DNA of 64,000 bases, taken from NCBI GenBank assembly GCA_007922225.1, contig ML679995.1, forward strand, positions 5,770,689 through 5,834,688, given 5' to 3'. The position numbers and the translations under genes were made by a program. This document shows, piece by piece, positions 11,051 through 22,582 of the stretch (the stretch's first letter is position 1; each line of letters begins with the position of its first letter). The notes under the pieces are model-generated. The model did not search any database and was not told the DNA's origin. It saw only the letters and a program-made list of their open reading frames with translations. This DNA comes from Emydura subglobosa. Taxonomy: Eukaryota > Chordata > Testudines > Chelidae.

Positions 11051-12527
11051 TGCAATCTAATTGACTGAGTTACCTACTGTGTGAAGTTCTACAAGGCGAC
11101 AAGCCGGGATAAATAAATAAAAGTGCCTGGGATTTCATCTTTCTAAAATAGATACAATCATCATTTATTTCCACATAAAATGTTCGCGCATCCTCTAAAT
11201 CATTTTTGAAATAATGTCTTAATGTTCAGTGAAACATCCAATATGTTATTTCTAATATTTCCAAACCAAGTTGATCTAGAATAAATAAATCCAGAATGAC
11301 CCCAATAGGGCACTGAAAGTCCTACTTTCTTCATCCCCACCTCCCTCCATCGCCACCCCTCAGACGTACACAGCGTTGCTGCTCACACTCGAAGGATTAG
11401 GATACAATACTGCTAGCATTGCATGCTGAGGCTTTTAATTACCAGAGGCAGGGGAACAAGCCAACAAATGTTCAGATGCCATAGCATGGAGTTTAATATA
11501 AGGGCCACTCCTCCTCCCTTTGAAGGCAGTGGTAAAACTCCCATTAACTGTCTTTGCTCAGGACTTGGCCTTAAACACAACAAGGAGCCGATCATAGCTA
11601 TTGGGAGCAATGTTCAATGACGGGAGAGAGACCAAGATCAAGACACGAAGTGGCCTGCACTCTGGTGTGTCATCCTTCTTGGTTACCAAGGAGTGCAACA
11701 GGTGAGGAGGGGAAAACTGGACATAGGCCTATTTGTATGAACAGCTGCTCCTGCTAATTGCCTGTCAGTCACTGAACTCTATTGTCAGAAGGCAAGTGAG
11801 TAGCATTCCCACCAATGGAGTTCTTAAGAAACAATCAGTTTCTATCAGCCACCGGGAAACAGGGGCTCCACTCACCAGCAAGTTTAGTGAAAGAATATAG
11901 TAAATCAAGAAGGGTGCAGTTTATGCTCCTAATTCCCCACGGGATCTGCCGCTGAGGCTCTTTTACCTTTACCTGGAGAGTCTCCCTTTCTGAGGAGGGC
12001 ATACCCTCTTTAAGGGAGGACCCAAAGGAGGTTCTACAAGGAGTTGCACTACCGTTGAGCTATAGGGTGAAAAGACTTTGGGGCACAAATCCTCCCTGTG
12101 AACAAATGAAGGGATTTGAGGCAGCTTAGTCCAAATCTCAGGATGCTCCTACCCCTGCCAGGGACAAACTCCACAAAGGGACCCTCACCGTGATCACCTT
12201 CCCTGCTCCCTTTCTGCAGGTGTTTCTTTGGGAAGGGGAGGCAGAGCCCATACTTTCTTCATGCTCCATTCAAACTCTCCATCCCTTTGTTGAGATTGCC
12301 AACAACGCCAGCCATTTCGGTGGGTTTCCGGGATGTGAACTGGACAGAGACTGAAACGTTTATTTGCAAAACCAACCAAACTCTTAAATTGAAAAAGAAA
12401 ATCTGTCCGTGCGACTAACCGTCTCCTAAGAGAATTATTGTCCTTTATATCAATTCATAGCAATAAGGCGGCTCTAGAACTTTAAAAATCTTGCCATCCT
12501 TTTGGGGGCGAATGAATACCCTGCAGG
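11051..12527. other. Non-coding stretch, nothing recognised
   Basis: No gene or repeat I can name. Overlapping 65-codon frames on both strands near 11413-11620 are a mutual shadow with no domain. GAGGAGGGCATACCCTC near 11993-12010 is a small hairpin. Confidence 0.4.
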
Positions 12528-12600
12528 CCTGGATCCAAATCCACTGAAGTGAACAGAAAGATCCCGATTGACATCAACGGGCTTTGGATCAGGCTCTTAG
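12528..12600. repeat. Palindromic repeat (GGATCCAAATCC type)
   Basis: CCTGGATCCAAATCCACTGAAG and GGGCTTTGGATCAGG are imperfect inverted ends around a GATTGACATCAACGG core. This is the common 'gatcc-aaag...cattgac...ctttggatc' fold-back form. Confidence 0.55.
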
Positions 12601-12627
12601 CATCTCATCCGCTCTGGGCACCAATGA

Positions 12628-12724
12628 CACATTCAGGCTCCAACACAGGAAGGCACTTCAGTGCATGTGTTGAGGTCTATGGGACTCAAGCACATGATGA
12701 AGTGCTTTCCTGGATCAGAGCCTT
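12628..12724. repeat. Palindromic repeat (AAGCACTT...AAGTGCTT type)
   Basis: AGGAAGGCACTTCAGTGCATG and CACATGATGAAGTGCTTTCCT are inverted about a GGTCTATGGGACT core. A related but weaker form lies at 59408-59540. Confidence 0.55.
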
Positions 12725-15700
12725 AAATGTATCTCTGGTCATACCAAATTGTTTAAATAAGGGCAGACTTCATGCAAGATTTGATAGGTTCAATGTAACT
12801 TTTTTATTAGCAATCTCTAAACGCAGGGGAATTCTTTTTCATCACAAACAAGGGGTATTGTACCCAACTGGGGAAAAAAGACATGGGGCACACAGAATGT
12901 TTTTTTCACACAGCTGAGTCATACAGGCAGCAATTAATTTCTCCTATAAGTGAAACACCTTTCACATGATTCTTTCTGGGAAAGTGTGACTTGACATCAG
13001 TAGGGTCTGTTGGCAGTGTAATTTATACACTTTTTTTACCCAGCTGTTAGCATTAAAGCTTTCTGTGGCATGCTTTTGTTTTTTCTTCACTCTCCAATTC
13101 TCCTTGAAAATTGAAAGGGATTAGGTTAGGATTAGGTTAGTGTTTTAAGCAGAAAGTCAAAAAGATGGATGAAGATATTTTCAAATGGATAATACACTGG
13201 AGATACTCACTACCAATTGTCTCTGGGTGGGAGGCAGTTTTATTTTACTCAATATGGTTTGTAATCATTTTTTGTCTCTTCTGTCAAGGCAGAATGGCAA
13301 AGGTACCGCCTAACTTCAATCCGTGAGATCTGACCAAGGGTCAACAGTTAGCTTGAACTGATGCCTGACATTAGCAAATAGGCAATCTCCTCTCATTTCC
13401 CACCTGGCGAATCAGCAGTCCTTATGCTAATCAGGACTTCACTTCGCCCTGGTTGGGAGAGAGAATTCCAGGCTGACGTAAAGGTCCCTGGAGAGGCACA
13501 CCTGTCAGAAGTGGGAAGTTCTGCATGCACAAAAGCCAAATGTTGCTCTCTGTCATTGAAAAAGATATTCGGAGGGTCTTATTATGTATTCATGGTGATG
13601 CAACAGCATGGATTTAGATGGCTCACTTGGGGGGAAATGAGGCTGGGAAGGGGAACACTCACTTCCAGTGCCACCTAGTGGCTGGCTGGGGTGTGGCAGG
13701 TTGTCTTCCTCCTGGGAATTCCCCTTGCAGAGTGCCACTCCGTCCTGCCGAAATCTGTCCCTTCAGTGACTCAAGTCTTCTGGCAAGGCTTCCCTGTCTG
13801 GTTATATATAAAGAGTCCCATAATGGGGAAATCTTTGGAATTAAGTGAGGGACACAGCTTTACCCATTGGGTCCAGGAGTCTCGTGGTCTGGAGCCCTGT
13901 ATATTCAGGATCATCCTCCAACTAGGTTCCTTGCATAAGGGATAAGCTTCTGTTGCTTTTCATGTGTAGGGGGTGTAAGAAGAATCCAGTCTTACTCTCT
14001 CCACCTGCCTTTGATCCAGGGTCCAATGGTAGGCAGGTAAGTCTTGCACCCTAGAGTGCAATGCGGCTGGCTCCTTGGATCTCTTCCTACCAGTCTCCTC
14101 TCTTCCCACCAGGCAAAGTAAAGAGTTAAACACCAGGACAAACTCTCTACCTTCAGAGAATCACTGGTCCCTTCTTTGTTGGCTTGGCCAGGTCACTATA
14201 GCCTCAGGCAGCAAGTGCTCCTGTGGACGTAATTCCCAGGAGCTCCAAGCGCAGGTCAGCTCACCTCTCCTGTCTGACAGACGCTGAGCTCCTCTGCTTC
14301 CTTTTCTAAGCTCCTCCTCCAGCCTGTGAAGGTGCAGCTGGCCCAGAGTTGCTCCTTAACCCCTTCCTTTCCAGTTTCCTGTCCACCCCATCATGGAAGC
14401 TAACAGACTTTACCCATGGCAGACAACCCATATACTAATGACCACACATTGGAGAATGGTCCATTTCCCATCTCATTGTTTTTTGCTTAATTCTTCTCTA
14501 TTTTGTCTCTCTCTTTCTGTCTTGGTTTGTTCTCTTAAATCTAGACTTTCCATCATTTCAGCAAAAGCAAGAAGTTACTTCCAATATACATGCCAACATA
14601 TCACAGCATGACTATGTTCTATGTGTAATTCCCAGTTCCCTGAAGACCAGTGTCCTTCATACAAGAAATGTTCCCACAACCGACAGTCTCAGCCAAAGTA
14701 GGCTATCTACTTCTCATTTACGTACATAGAGAAGTGTGAAATGTCCACAAGAGAAAACATAATGACTCGAAGTGCAAGGGTTTTCACATTTCCTTACAAA
14801 CTTCAAAATGGGCACATTTTGTGGACTATTTTGCCACATTCCTTTCAAAAACAGGGCCAGTTTTCCTAGTGAAAATGAGACCTTTTTCAGCCAAAAAAGA
14901 GGCCCAATCCTGAGCAGAAGACAACTTTGGCATTCAAAATTCAAAAGTCAAAAATGGACATTTGGAATGTGGGCATTTTTCCAATGTGAAAAAACAGATT
15001 CTTGATACAATTTTATGGACAAGCCAAGGTTGAAAGGTGTGAAACGGCCTGAAAGAAAAGGTAAACATTTTTGCATTAAAGTTTTTTAGCTTAACCTTTT
15101 GCAGATCTCAGCACCACACATCTCTGCAAAACGAGCTTTGGAACATTGGCTGAACAGTGTTGGGGAAACTCAGGTCAACTTGAGGTCATTCAGGTCAACT
15201 TGAGTCTTTCCATTGACTTCAATAAATTATGGCTCAAACATAAGATACCCAGAAGGCTTCAATCTGCATGGGTCTGAAAGGAGTACCTTTCCCCAACCCT
15301 AAATTCATACAATTCTTTCAAAAATATCATACTTTCCCATAGGAAAACTGACATACTTTGGGCATTTCCTCATGGAAACATTAATACAATTTTATTCATT
15401 AAAAATATGGAAGTTTTAAGACAGCATTGAACTTCTATTCTTCAGATGACTACTGAGGCCTACATGAGCTCTGTTTTGAAGCTGTTATTAGCCGTACTTT
15501 GTACCTACCTTACAACTAATAAAACAGTTTTATATTAACACGGGGACCTGAAAAGATTTGTCCATTAGAAGCAAGTACATTAGACCCCAAGGTGTCCCTT
15601 GCATGTTTCCCAGTGGAGCTTTCCAAATAATTGTGGCTGGCGCAACTGTGGTGAGGCAACTTTACTATTGCTATTAATAATAAGACTTCTAGGGTTTGAG

Positions 15701-16261
15701 ATCCAGTGGCTAATGCAGAGCTGTCTGTGCGGAAAGCATCCTAGCAGGGAAAAAAGAAGGCAAGATAGGGGGAGGAAAGAGGGAATGACTGAAGAAATGT
15801 GAGGAAAAAACAAAACCCAGCAGTTCATGATATGATCAAAGATTTAGGTTTGAAATCTATGAAATTAAAGGGGGAGGCATTTAAAGCAATATTTCAAAAG
15901 CAACCAAACCGTATTCCTGACAGATCAGAATGAGGTGTTTATCTATAGGCAGAAAGGCCTGTTTATTTCTTGGTTAGCAATGAAATTAATATTGTTGTAA
16001 TTATTAATGTATTTAGTATTGTGCTAAATCTCCGGGTACTTTACCTATTGGCTGCACCCTTTCATGTTATTGGCAGAGCTATTTCATGTCTTGTCTTCTC
16101 AGAGGAAAGAAATCTGAATAGACGTAAGGATTTGTTATCTGATTTAGCAACTGGCAAAATGAACAGAGGCAGAGGGGGAAATCTAAAGCATTTCCATGCT
16201 AGAGTAGACCACATGGGAACATTAATGTAGAATATTCCATACTGAACATTAATGTGTCCTT
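12725..16261. other. Long stretch without recognised genes or repeats
   Basis: No exon is recognisable. Short overlapping frames near 13.4-14.3 kb have no domain. The 13.4-14.4 kb part is more GC-rich than its surroundings and could be an old unidentified repeat. 14766-15003 is rich in 'AAAATGG' and 'CATTTT' words in both orientations and may be an eroded copy of the MITE family at 51-53 kb, but the ends are not visible. Confidence 0.35.
13668..13686 (-). promoter_or_regulatory. Candidate CTCF site
   Basis: On the minus strand the site reads CCAGCCACTAGGTGGCACT, a close match to the CTCF core CCRSNAGRKGGC followed by A/G. Motif match only; occupancy and conservation cannot be judged from sequence. 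Confidence 0.35.
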
Positions 16262-16410
16262 ATTGGGCCAGATTCTCTTCCTGATCCAGACACTTCGCTT
16301 CTCAGGCAGTGCAAAGGAACTGGATACTGCCCATATCTGTCTGGATGAAAATTTCCCTGACATGAGGGAAACTCTAAGCTGGTGTAAAGCTGGATTCTAT
16401 ACTACTGCAG
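16262..16410. repeat. Probable dispersed repeat
   Basis: GGGCCAGATTCTCTTCCTGA, GCAGTGCAAAGGAACTGGAT and TAAGCTGGTGTAAAGC follow the wording of a repeat class also seen at 37.6 kb (GGGCCAGAATCTC... and AACTGGCATAAGCTG). Ends are not defined. Confidence 0.4.
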
Positions 16411-16575
16411 TCCTTGTCCCCTGTGCAGGGGGTGGGCCATAGGCATGGTCACAGCATCAATTGACTTTTGTGATTCTCAGCTGAAAGATTGCCAGCTGAT
16501 CTAGGCTACAGTGGTCACTCTCAGCTACACCAGGACTAGAGCTGCCAAAGGGCAGAGACTCAGGAACCGAATAGT

Positions 16576-16647
16576 GAATGGGGGATGTAGTCGGTGAGGT
16601 TGCAGATCTTGGCAGAGATGGCAACCTCACCGACTACATCCCCATTC
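16576..16647. other. Strong hairpin, 27-bp stem, 17-nt loop
   Basis: The left arm (16576-16603) is GAATGGGGGATGTAGTCGG and on to GAGGTTGC. The right arm (16621-16647) is its reverse complement with one missing G, so the stem is 27 paired bases with a single bulge. The loop is AGATCTTGGCAGAGATG. The near-perfect match in otherwise diverged DNA implies recent origin or constraint. A 124-codon minus-strand frame overlaps the hairpin but has no recognisable domain. Confidence 0.85.
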
Positions 16648-16876
16648 TCCATTTTATCCTCCAGTATAACCAGCAGACTCATTCTCCTTATCAATCCAAG
16701 TGAGCTCTGCAGAATTCGCCACAGTGACCTGAATATATCCAGCCAAGTCCTGATATATTGTGACATCACCTGAGTCTCACTCCCATCATGCAACACAGCA
16801 AAAATCTTCAGACATGATGCCACAAGACAGCAACTGAATTTTCCATAGCTCAACTTGAATCTCATTCCCAGAAGAC

Positions 16877-17095
16877 ATGAAGCATAGTCCAGTGGGCAGC
16901 GTGCTAGATTGAAAGCCAGGAAACCAGGAGTCAATTCCCTACTCCACCTCAGATTTCCTCTGTGACCTTGGTAATGTCACATAGGGAACAGAGACACTAT
17001 CGGTATAATGGGGCTAACAGCATTTCCTACTTCACGGGTGTCTTGGGTATATCAGTAGATTAAAGATGGTGAGGTGTTCGGATACTATAAAGGGG
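16877..17095 (+). repeat. MIR/CORE-like SINE
   Basis: AGCATAGTCCAGTGGGCAGC (head), CCAGGAGTCAATTCCCTAC (B-box region), CCTCTGTGACCTTGGTAATGTCAC (CORE), GGTATAATGGGGCTAACAGC, and AGATGGTGAGGTGTTCGGATACTATA (tail) occur in the usual order for this family. Confidence 0.8.
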
Positions 17096-18287
17096 CCGCC
17101 TTAGCTAGAAGCTAAGGGGTAACGTCCTCTGTACCAGCATTCATCCAAAACAAGTATTCCCAACCAATGATCCCATAGTTCCCACTGAGGGGTTCTGATT
17201 CTTCCTCTTATTAAAAGTCGTTCAACTAACTCAAGCTTGGGGAAGTGTCAGCTTCTCAGAGCCCTGGTGCTCTTTTGGCATCATCAGAGGTCCTGTCATT
17301 GCTTTCTGGTTGCCTTCTTTGGTTTCAGCGCCTCAGATTGGGATGCTAATTGGAGAAACAAGGTTAATTGGAACCAAAGAGGCACAGGGAACTAGCGGGG
17401 GAGGAAAAAAAGAGAGCAAGAGAAAGCACATAATAAAGAAGAATGTCTCAGCACAGTTGTTCCTAGGAGGAATCTTGTAACAGTGGTGCAACTGCCAGAG
17501 GCTACAAGGAAAAAAAATTATGCTCCTGTGTATAACAATGAAAACATCAAGTCTTGTGTGTTCTGGAGAAATGGAAACCAAGAAATAAAGTTAAGATGCT
17601 AAACATGTGTTTGAGGAGCACTGAAGCATGCAGTATGTATTTGATTTCCAACTTGTGCAGAGAGTACAGAGGCATGACAGCGATCTGTTAAATCCAGCCA
17701 TGGCCAAACACTTCCAAAGGGTCACAGCATCAGCCCAGATGGGCACGCAAAAGTTTATCTGATCTATCCAGACCTCTGGAGGGGGCATCCTCTTGGGCCG
17801 AAGCTTTGCCCTCCCTTCTGGAAGCAACTATCTTCCATCTTGGGAGAAGACTTCAAGGCCTGCCTCCGTAGCTTCAGCTGGAGATGGCAGGAGTACTAAC
17901 ACCCACTGCTGTCCCTTTAGAATTTCACACTCCAGGCACGACCCTCTCATCACCCACCAAAAATGTCCCCAGGGAACACGGGGGCTGAACAGATCAAACA
18001 AGGTAGGAGGCTTACTGGAAGCACTTTGTGCTCTATCTAGCTACGGTACGTATCTAGCCTCTATCTAGGTGGCCACTCACAACTCCCCAGAACGTTGGAC
18101 ATTCAAATACATTTGGGCCAACCCCTGCTTGAGTGACCTCACCTATGCTAGGGAGGATGGGATGGGAGTCTCTTCAAAATGGCATCCCTCATCTGATGCA
18201 GGATAAAACCACATCAGGTTTCGTCTCAGTATCAGATGGTGGATGAACTGTCCAGCTAAAAACTGGATGAATGGCCTATCTACCCCA
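17096..18287. other. Non-coding stretch, nothing recognised
   Basis: No gene or named repeat is visible. Frames of 78-91 codons around 17.6-18.1 kb lack domains. Confidence 0.4.
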
Positions 18288-18592
18288 TCACTGAAATATC
18301 TGAGCACCTCACAGTTTTTAATGCACTTACCCACACAGCAGTCCTGTGAGGTAGAGAAGTGCTATGATTCCGATTTTACACACGGGGAACTGCAGCTCAG
18401 TGAGATTAAAGACCAGGTTCTTAAAGGTATTTAGGCCTTTAAAAAATCCCACTAGGTGCATAAATACTTTTAAAAACCTCACCCTAAGCAACTTGCCCAA
18501 GACTGCATGGAAACACTGTGGCAGAGCAGGGAATTGAACCCATGGCTCCCAAGCCCTAGAGTGGCACCCTAAGCACTGGACCAGACTTCCTC
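18288..18592 (-). repeat. MIR/CORE-like SINE split by a 75-bp MITE
   Basis: On the minus strand this reads GAAGTCTGGTCCAGTGCTTA (head), GGGTTCAATTCCCTGCTCTG (B-box), CTTGGGCAAGTTGC (CORE), then after the insertion TCCCCGTGTGTAAAATCGGA and CTACCTCACAGGACTGC. The plus-strand SINE sequence joins cleanly across the MITE: GTGAGATTAA | GCAACTTGCCC. Confidence 0.8.
18410..18484. mobile_element. 75-bp MITE inserted in a SINE, TAA duplication
   Basis: The element is flanked by TAA on both sides (18407-18409 and 18485-18487). Its ends AGACCAGGTTCTTAAAG and CTTTTAAAAACCTCACCC are imperfect inverted repeats, and the middle has TTAGGCCTTTAAAAAATCCC. Removing it and one TAA restores the SINE consensus. 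A 3-bp TAA duplication points to PIF/Harbinger-type transposition. Confidence 0.75.
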
Positions 18593-19028
18593 CCTAAAGT
18601 ACAATGGCCAGGCCAATTCTATGATGTGGCAGCAATGATCTCCATCTTGACATTAAAAGGGGAGGGGGGCAGAGGTGAAAGGGCAGGACTGTTAACAGAA
18701 GGCTCAGGAAAATGTGTATAATTTCCAAGCCCATGTGCTCTTCCTTTATGAAATCTTGTAGAGTTCCTTTCTTTTCAGAAGAGAATAAAAGTACCTAGCA
18801 GTTTTTAACTCCTTTGGTGGCTTTGATTCACTGACTCTTCCTGCAAACCGCTGAGTACACATGTACATCTTAACCGAGATATGATTCCAGAGGGTGAAGT
18901 TAAAGGTAACAATCTAGTGCCGGGCAAGGGGGAAAAGGAAGGTGAACCTTTTAAGAAACCTAGAGATGAGCTCATACCTCAATTACCTAGGTCCTCTCCC
19001 TCAGGCCTGCACACAGAATGAGGAATGG

Positions 19029-19044
19029 CTGCCCCCTGGCGCTT
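19029..19044 (-). promoter_or_regulatory. Candidate CTCF site
   Basis: On the minus strand it reads AAGCGCCAGGGGGCAG, matching the CTCF core CCAGGGGGC. Motif match only. Confidence 0.3.
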
Positions 19045-19699
19045 AATTTCAAGCCCACTCAAACACACTGGGTTAAAAAGTCCCACTGCAGTACCAGTGT
19101 TATTGGGTTAGCCTTATGCTTAGGATGAATGGCAAAGAAAAAGGAGCAGAGAGGAAAACAAAAAGCCAACAGAGAAAGAGGTCAGAGGAAAAACGAAAGA
19201 GAGACTGGGGAAAAAAGAGAGCAGAGAGAAGTGAAAACTACTAATGAAAGAATAAATACTGTCTATATACTTTACATACGTTGCCTATGTCGGCCAGCCT
19301 AAATGTTAGGTGAACCTACTGCCCTATATGTATAGCTCAGATGACCTTTCATTCGTCATGTCAACTTCCTGTCCAATGGGAAAGGAACAAACTCTAATTG
19401 TTCCCAAACGTCACCTCACTTTGCAAGTCCAAAAGGTGGCACGAGAGGTTTGTAAACCCTAATTCTCCAGGAGGTTCAGCCACCCTCTCCTGTCATTAAT
19501 TGATCCAGCTCAAATGAGCACATCTGGTGGGACCAGTTAGGAGCACCAAGGGAGCCCCATGCATGTCTACTGCTGAGTCTCTTCATATGACAGAGCTGTC
19601 CGCTGACCCCTTTGTGTCACACAGGCTCACTTGGATAGAAGGGCCTCCCCTGGTAGAGCACCCAGCTTGCCCAAAGCTTCGTTAGTGACCACGAGGAAG

Positions 19700-19925
19700 G
19701 ATGGTCCCACAGTTGGGGTGCTCGTCTAGGACCCCAGAGCTCTTGGTTCAATTCCCTGCCCTGCTGCAAATTTCTCTGTGACCCAGGACAAGTCATTTGT
19801 GTCTCAGCTCCCCATGTGTAAAATCCCCCATTAGGGATAACAGCACTTCCCTTCCTCATGTTAATGACTGTGAGGTGCTCAAATGCTACAGTACTGAGAG
19901 ACATGTAAGTACCTGAGATAGAAAG
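19700..19925 (+). repeat. MIR/CORE-like SINE
   Basis: CAGAGCTCTTGGTTCAATTCCCTG (B-box region), TCTCTGTGACCCAGGACAAGTCA (CORE), CCCCATGTGTAAAATCC and TGACTGTGAGGTGCTCAAATGCTAC (tail) are in family order. The head is eroded. Confidence 0.75.
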
Positions 19926-21134
19926 GGGAAGAGCAGGGACTGTATCCTGACTCCCAGCCCAGTGTCCTGTTGGCTGGTCCGTGTTCACAGGGAATCATGT
20001 AAATCCTGTGATTTTGAGGCACCTGTTCACTCCACGTAGTGCAGTTATGGGAAGATAGGATCTAGATAAAGACAGATCATTTCATTTCCCCACCACACCC
20101 CCTTTCAGTTCAGCTGAGGCAGGCAGACAAGACAATGCGGGCTAGATCCGTACTGTACCTAGACAGAGGCAGATATGACAAAAAAACAGCAGAAGAAAAA
20201 CTGAACATGCAACTAATTCTAATTTTTACCTCCTCTCAAACTAACTTTTTTTTTTGGTTGGTTTAAAAATTAGCAACTTAATTGGCTGAACAGAGGGATT
20301 ATCATTTACATTAATGAGGCAATTAGCTGCTGGGGAAAAAAGGAGGAGGAAAATAAAGGAAGAGAAGTTTGGGACTTGCACATAGTGCTGCAGTACAGAA
20401 TGCTATGGGGAGTGTTAATATCCCAAGCATAATGTTTTCCCAACTCTTTCCCTCCCTCCCACCTTCCCACTTTACAGGCTAAAAATCCCCTTGGAATGGG
20501 GACTGAATTCTTCCCTTATCTTCCCAGGCATGAGGTCAACCTACGCGTAGTAGAACCTTAAGGACAAAGAGAGGAAATAAATAAATAAAAAGACAAGGAC
20601 AATCTTAGAGCGGCCAGCATTAATGTCACTGTATAAAGGGTCTGTCAGCATTTCCATTAGAAACTCCTATTTTCAAAGGTTTATAACTTGGCCATAAAAA
20701 TTCACTCCAAGCAGTAGCTGCAAACTTGGCAAACAAAGTCTCTCTCAGCTTCAATTGATTTTTTTTCTTTCTTCCTTTTTTTGTTTGATTTATTTCAAAA
20801 TTTGTCTTTGGCTTGTTTTAAGTTATGGAAGTGCAAAGCACTAATGCCCTCACACACACAACCCAGTATGCCCATTTGGACATTTTGATTTTGTGTCTTT
20901 GCTTACATTCCTCCCACTCCTCATGCTGATAGTAATTTGTTTTATTACACAGACCATTGAGGCCTAAACTTTGCTGCAGTCTTTTTTTTTTTTTTTAAAC
21001 TCCAGAGGATAACGGGCAATGGAATGAAGTGCCTGGACCCTACAAACTTGCCGCTTCTTTGAGAATACATGAACCCATCTTTTAAAAAAAAAAAAAAAAA
21101 AGATTAAGCACACACACAAATGATTTACCATTGC
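19926..21134. other. Non-coding stretch, nothing named
   Basis: Contains poly(T) and poly(A) runs near 20.25, 20.98 and 21.08 kb. The part around 20270-20340 (TTAGCAACTTAATTGGCTG, TTACATTAATGAGGCAATTAG) is dense in homeodomain-type TAAT/ATTA words, as in many vertebrate conserved elements, but conservation is untested. Confidence 0.35.
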
Positions 21135-21380
21135 TTGTATTACAGTATTGCCTGGGAGGCCTAGTCACGGACCAGGATCCTTTGTGCTAGGTGCTGTACA
21201 AACACAGAACAAAAAAGTGGTTCCTGCTCTGAAGACTTTACAATCTAAGTATAAGACAAGAGGAAATGCATAAGGACAGACCAACAGGGGAGTACAAAGA
21301 AACAATAAGACAGGCTTGGTCAGCATGATAGTCAGTGGTCTCAGCACACCAAAGGCCTAACTGTTGTCAAGGTATTAAGA
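21135..21380 (-). repeat. LINE-type 3' tail (same tail as the SINEs), extended
   Basis: The plus strand shows ACGGACCAGGATCCTTTGTG, TAGGTGCTGTACAAACACAG, TTACAATCTAAGTATAAGAC, GGTCAGCATGATAGTCAGTGG and TCTCAGCACACCAAAGGCC. This extends well beyond the SINE tail, so it is probably the 3' end of the partner LINE (L2-like by inference) rather than a SINE. 57749-58160 is homologous. Confidence 0.65.
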
Positions 21381-22435
21381 ATCAGTCCTTAATGGCACCT
21401 GGAGTCTGGTCAGAAATCTCAAGATGGTTGCTTTAGGAATAGAAAATTGTTCGTCTCTTGTCTTCACCCCACCAGTCCCTTTTCCCCTATATCACCAAGA
21501 TATGACAGTCGCCATCTCAGCTGACACTAGGCCCTGCATCAGGTACTTGCTGAACTATAAGCATGAGTCCATACAGCCCGAGTTCCACTGCCAGGCTCTG
21601 CAGACAGAGGACACGTAACACACACTCAACAGTGGCTGGATGCGCTATACAGGGGTAAGAAGTGACTTGTACTTACCCTGCTGCGAATCATTTTTTTACA
21701 CCAGTTCCAGGTGTCCACACTGGGTTTGGGAGAGAAGGCGGGGAGGGGGTGACATCAGTGCAGATATACCAAAAACATGCCCCAGTGTAGATAAATCTTA
21801 AGTCTATGCCAAATAAATAGATAAATAAAAATCAACATTCTGCAAGCAATGCAATGGGACAGTAAAGACGATGGGCAAAGCACAAGGAGGTCAGATAGTT
21901 CAGCTTCAGTTTGCAGAAACATCCAAATGTTTTAGATGCTTCTCCAAACCGCCTGAATCTGCAAAACAAGGCTGGTGATTGGGAGACAGCGGCCTCTCTC
22001 CTGAGATTTCTAGCACTATGCTGAAATCAAAAAGCCACACAAAAAAACAAGGGGAAAATATATATATTGACATTAAGACCAAGTTTGGTTTGGAAATGAA
22101 AAGAAGTCTGTCTTGGGCTGCTGCTTGTATGAGGGAATGCATGTGGAAGAGGCAGAACTGTGCTTTTTGTTTCCAAGCCTGGCTTTGTTCCTAATAAAGG
22201 CATCCTCAGACACTCCTTGGGCACTGAAAGAATATAAATCTACATGTAACAAACTCATGCCACCAAGGACTTCACAGCTGTCACTATGCTATACGTGGCG
22301 ACCAAGAGAACTTCACAGTGACACTCGTATTCAAAAGCACAGGATCCTCAAACTCAGGCGAAAAGAGAATGTTAATTACTAAACTGATGCCACATAGTTT
22401 AGTAGCTCTTCTTCCATCCAACAGGAGACAGTGAT

Positions 22436-22460
22436 ACACACACACACACCCCCACCCACG
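22436..22460. repeat. (CA)n microsatellite
   Basis: ACACACACACACAC passing into a C-rich CCCCCACCCACG run. Confidence 0.8.
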
Positions 22461-22582
22461 AGCCAGTTGGTTCAGTTTATTTTCTGATTGGACTACTCAG
22501 GTCACTGAGATAGGGTCAATAAGGTCTACAATATGACAGTATGTGCTATTGGTCTTTTGGATGTATCACATTAAAATTATAA

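Noticed and set aside
16560..16934. 124-codon minus-strand open frame over the hairpin
   Set aside because: The hairpin and a SINE account for both its ends; no domain in between.
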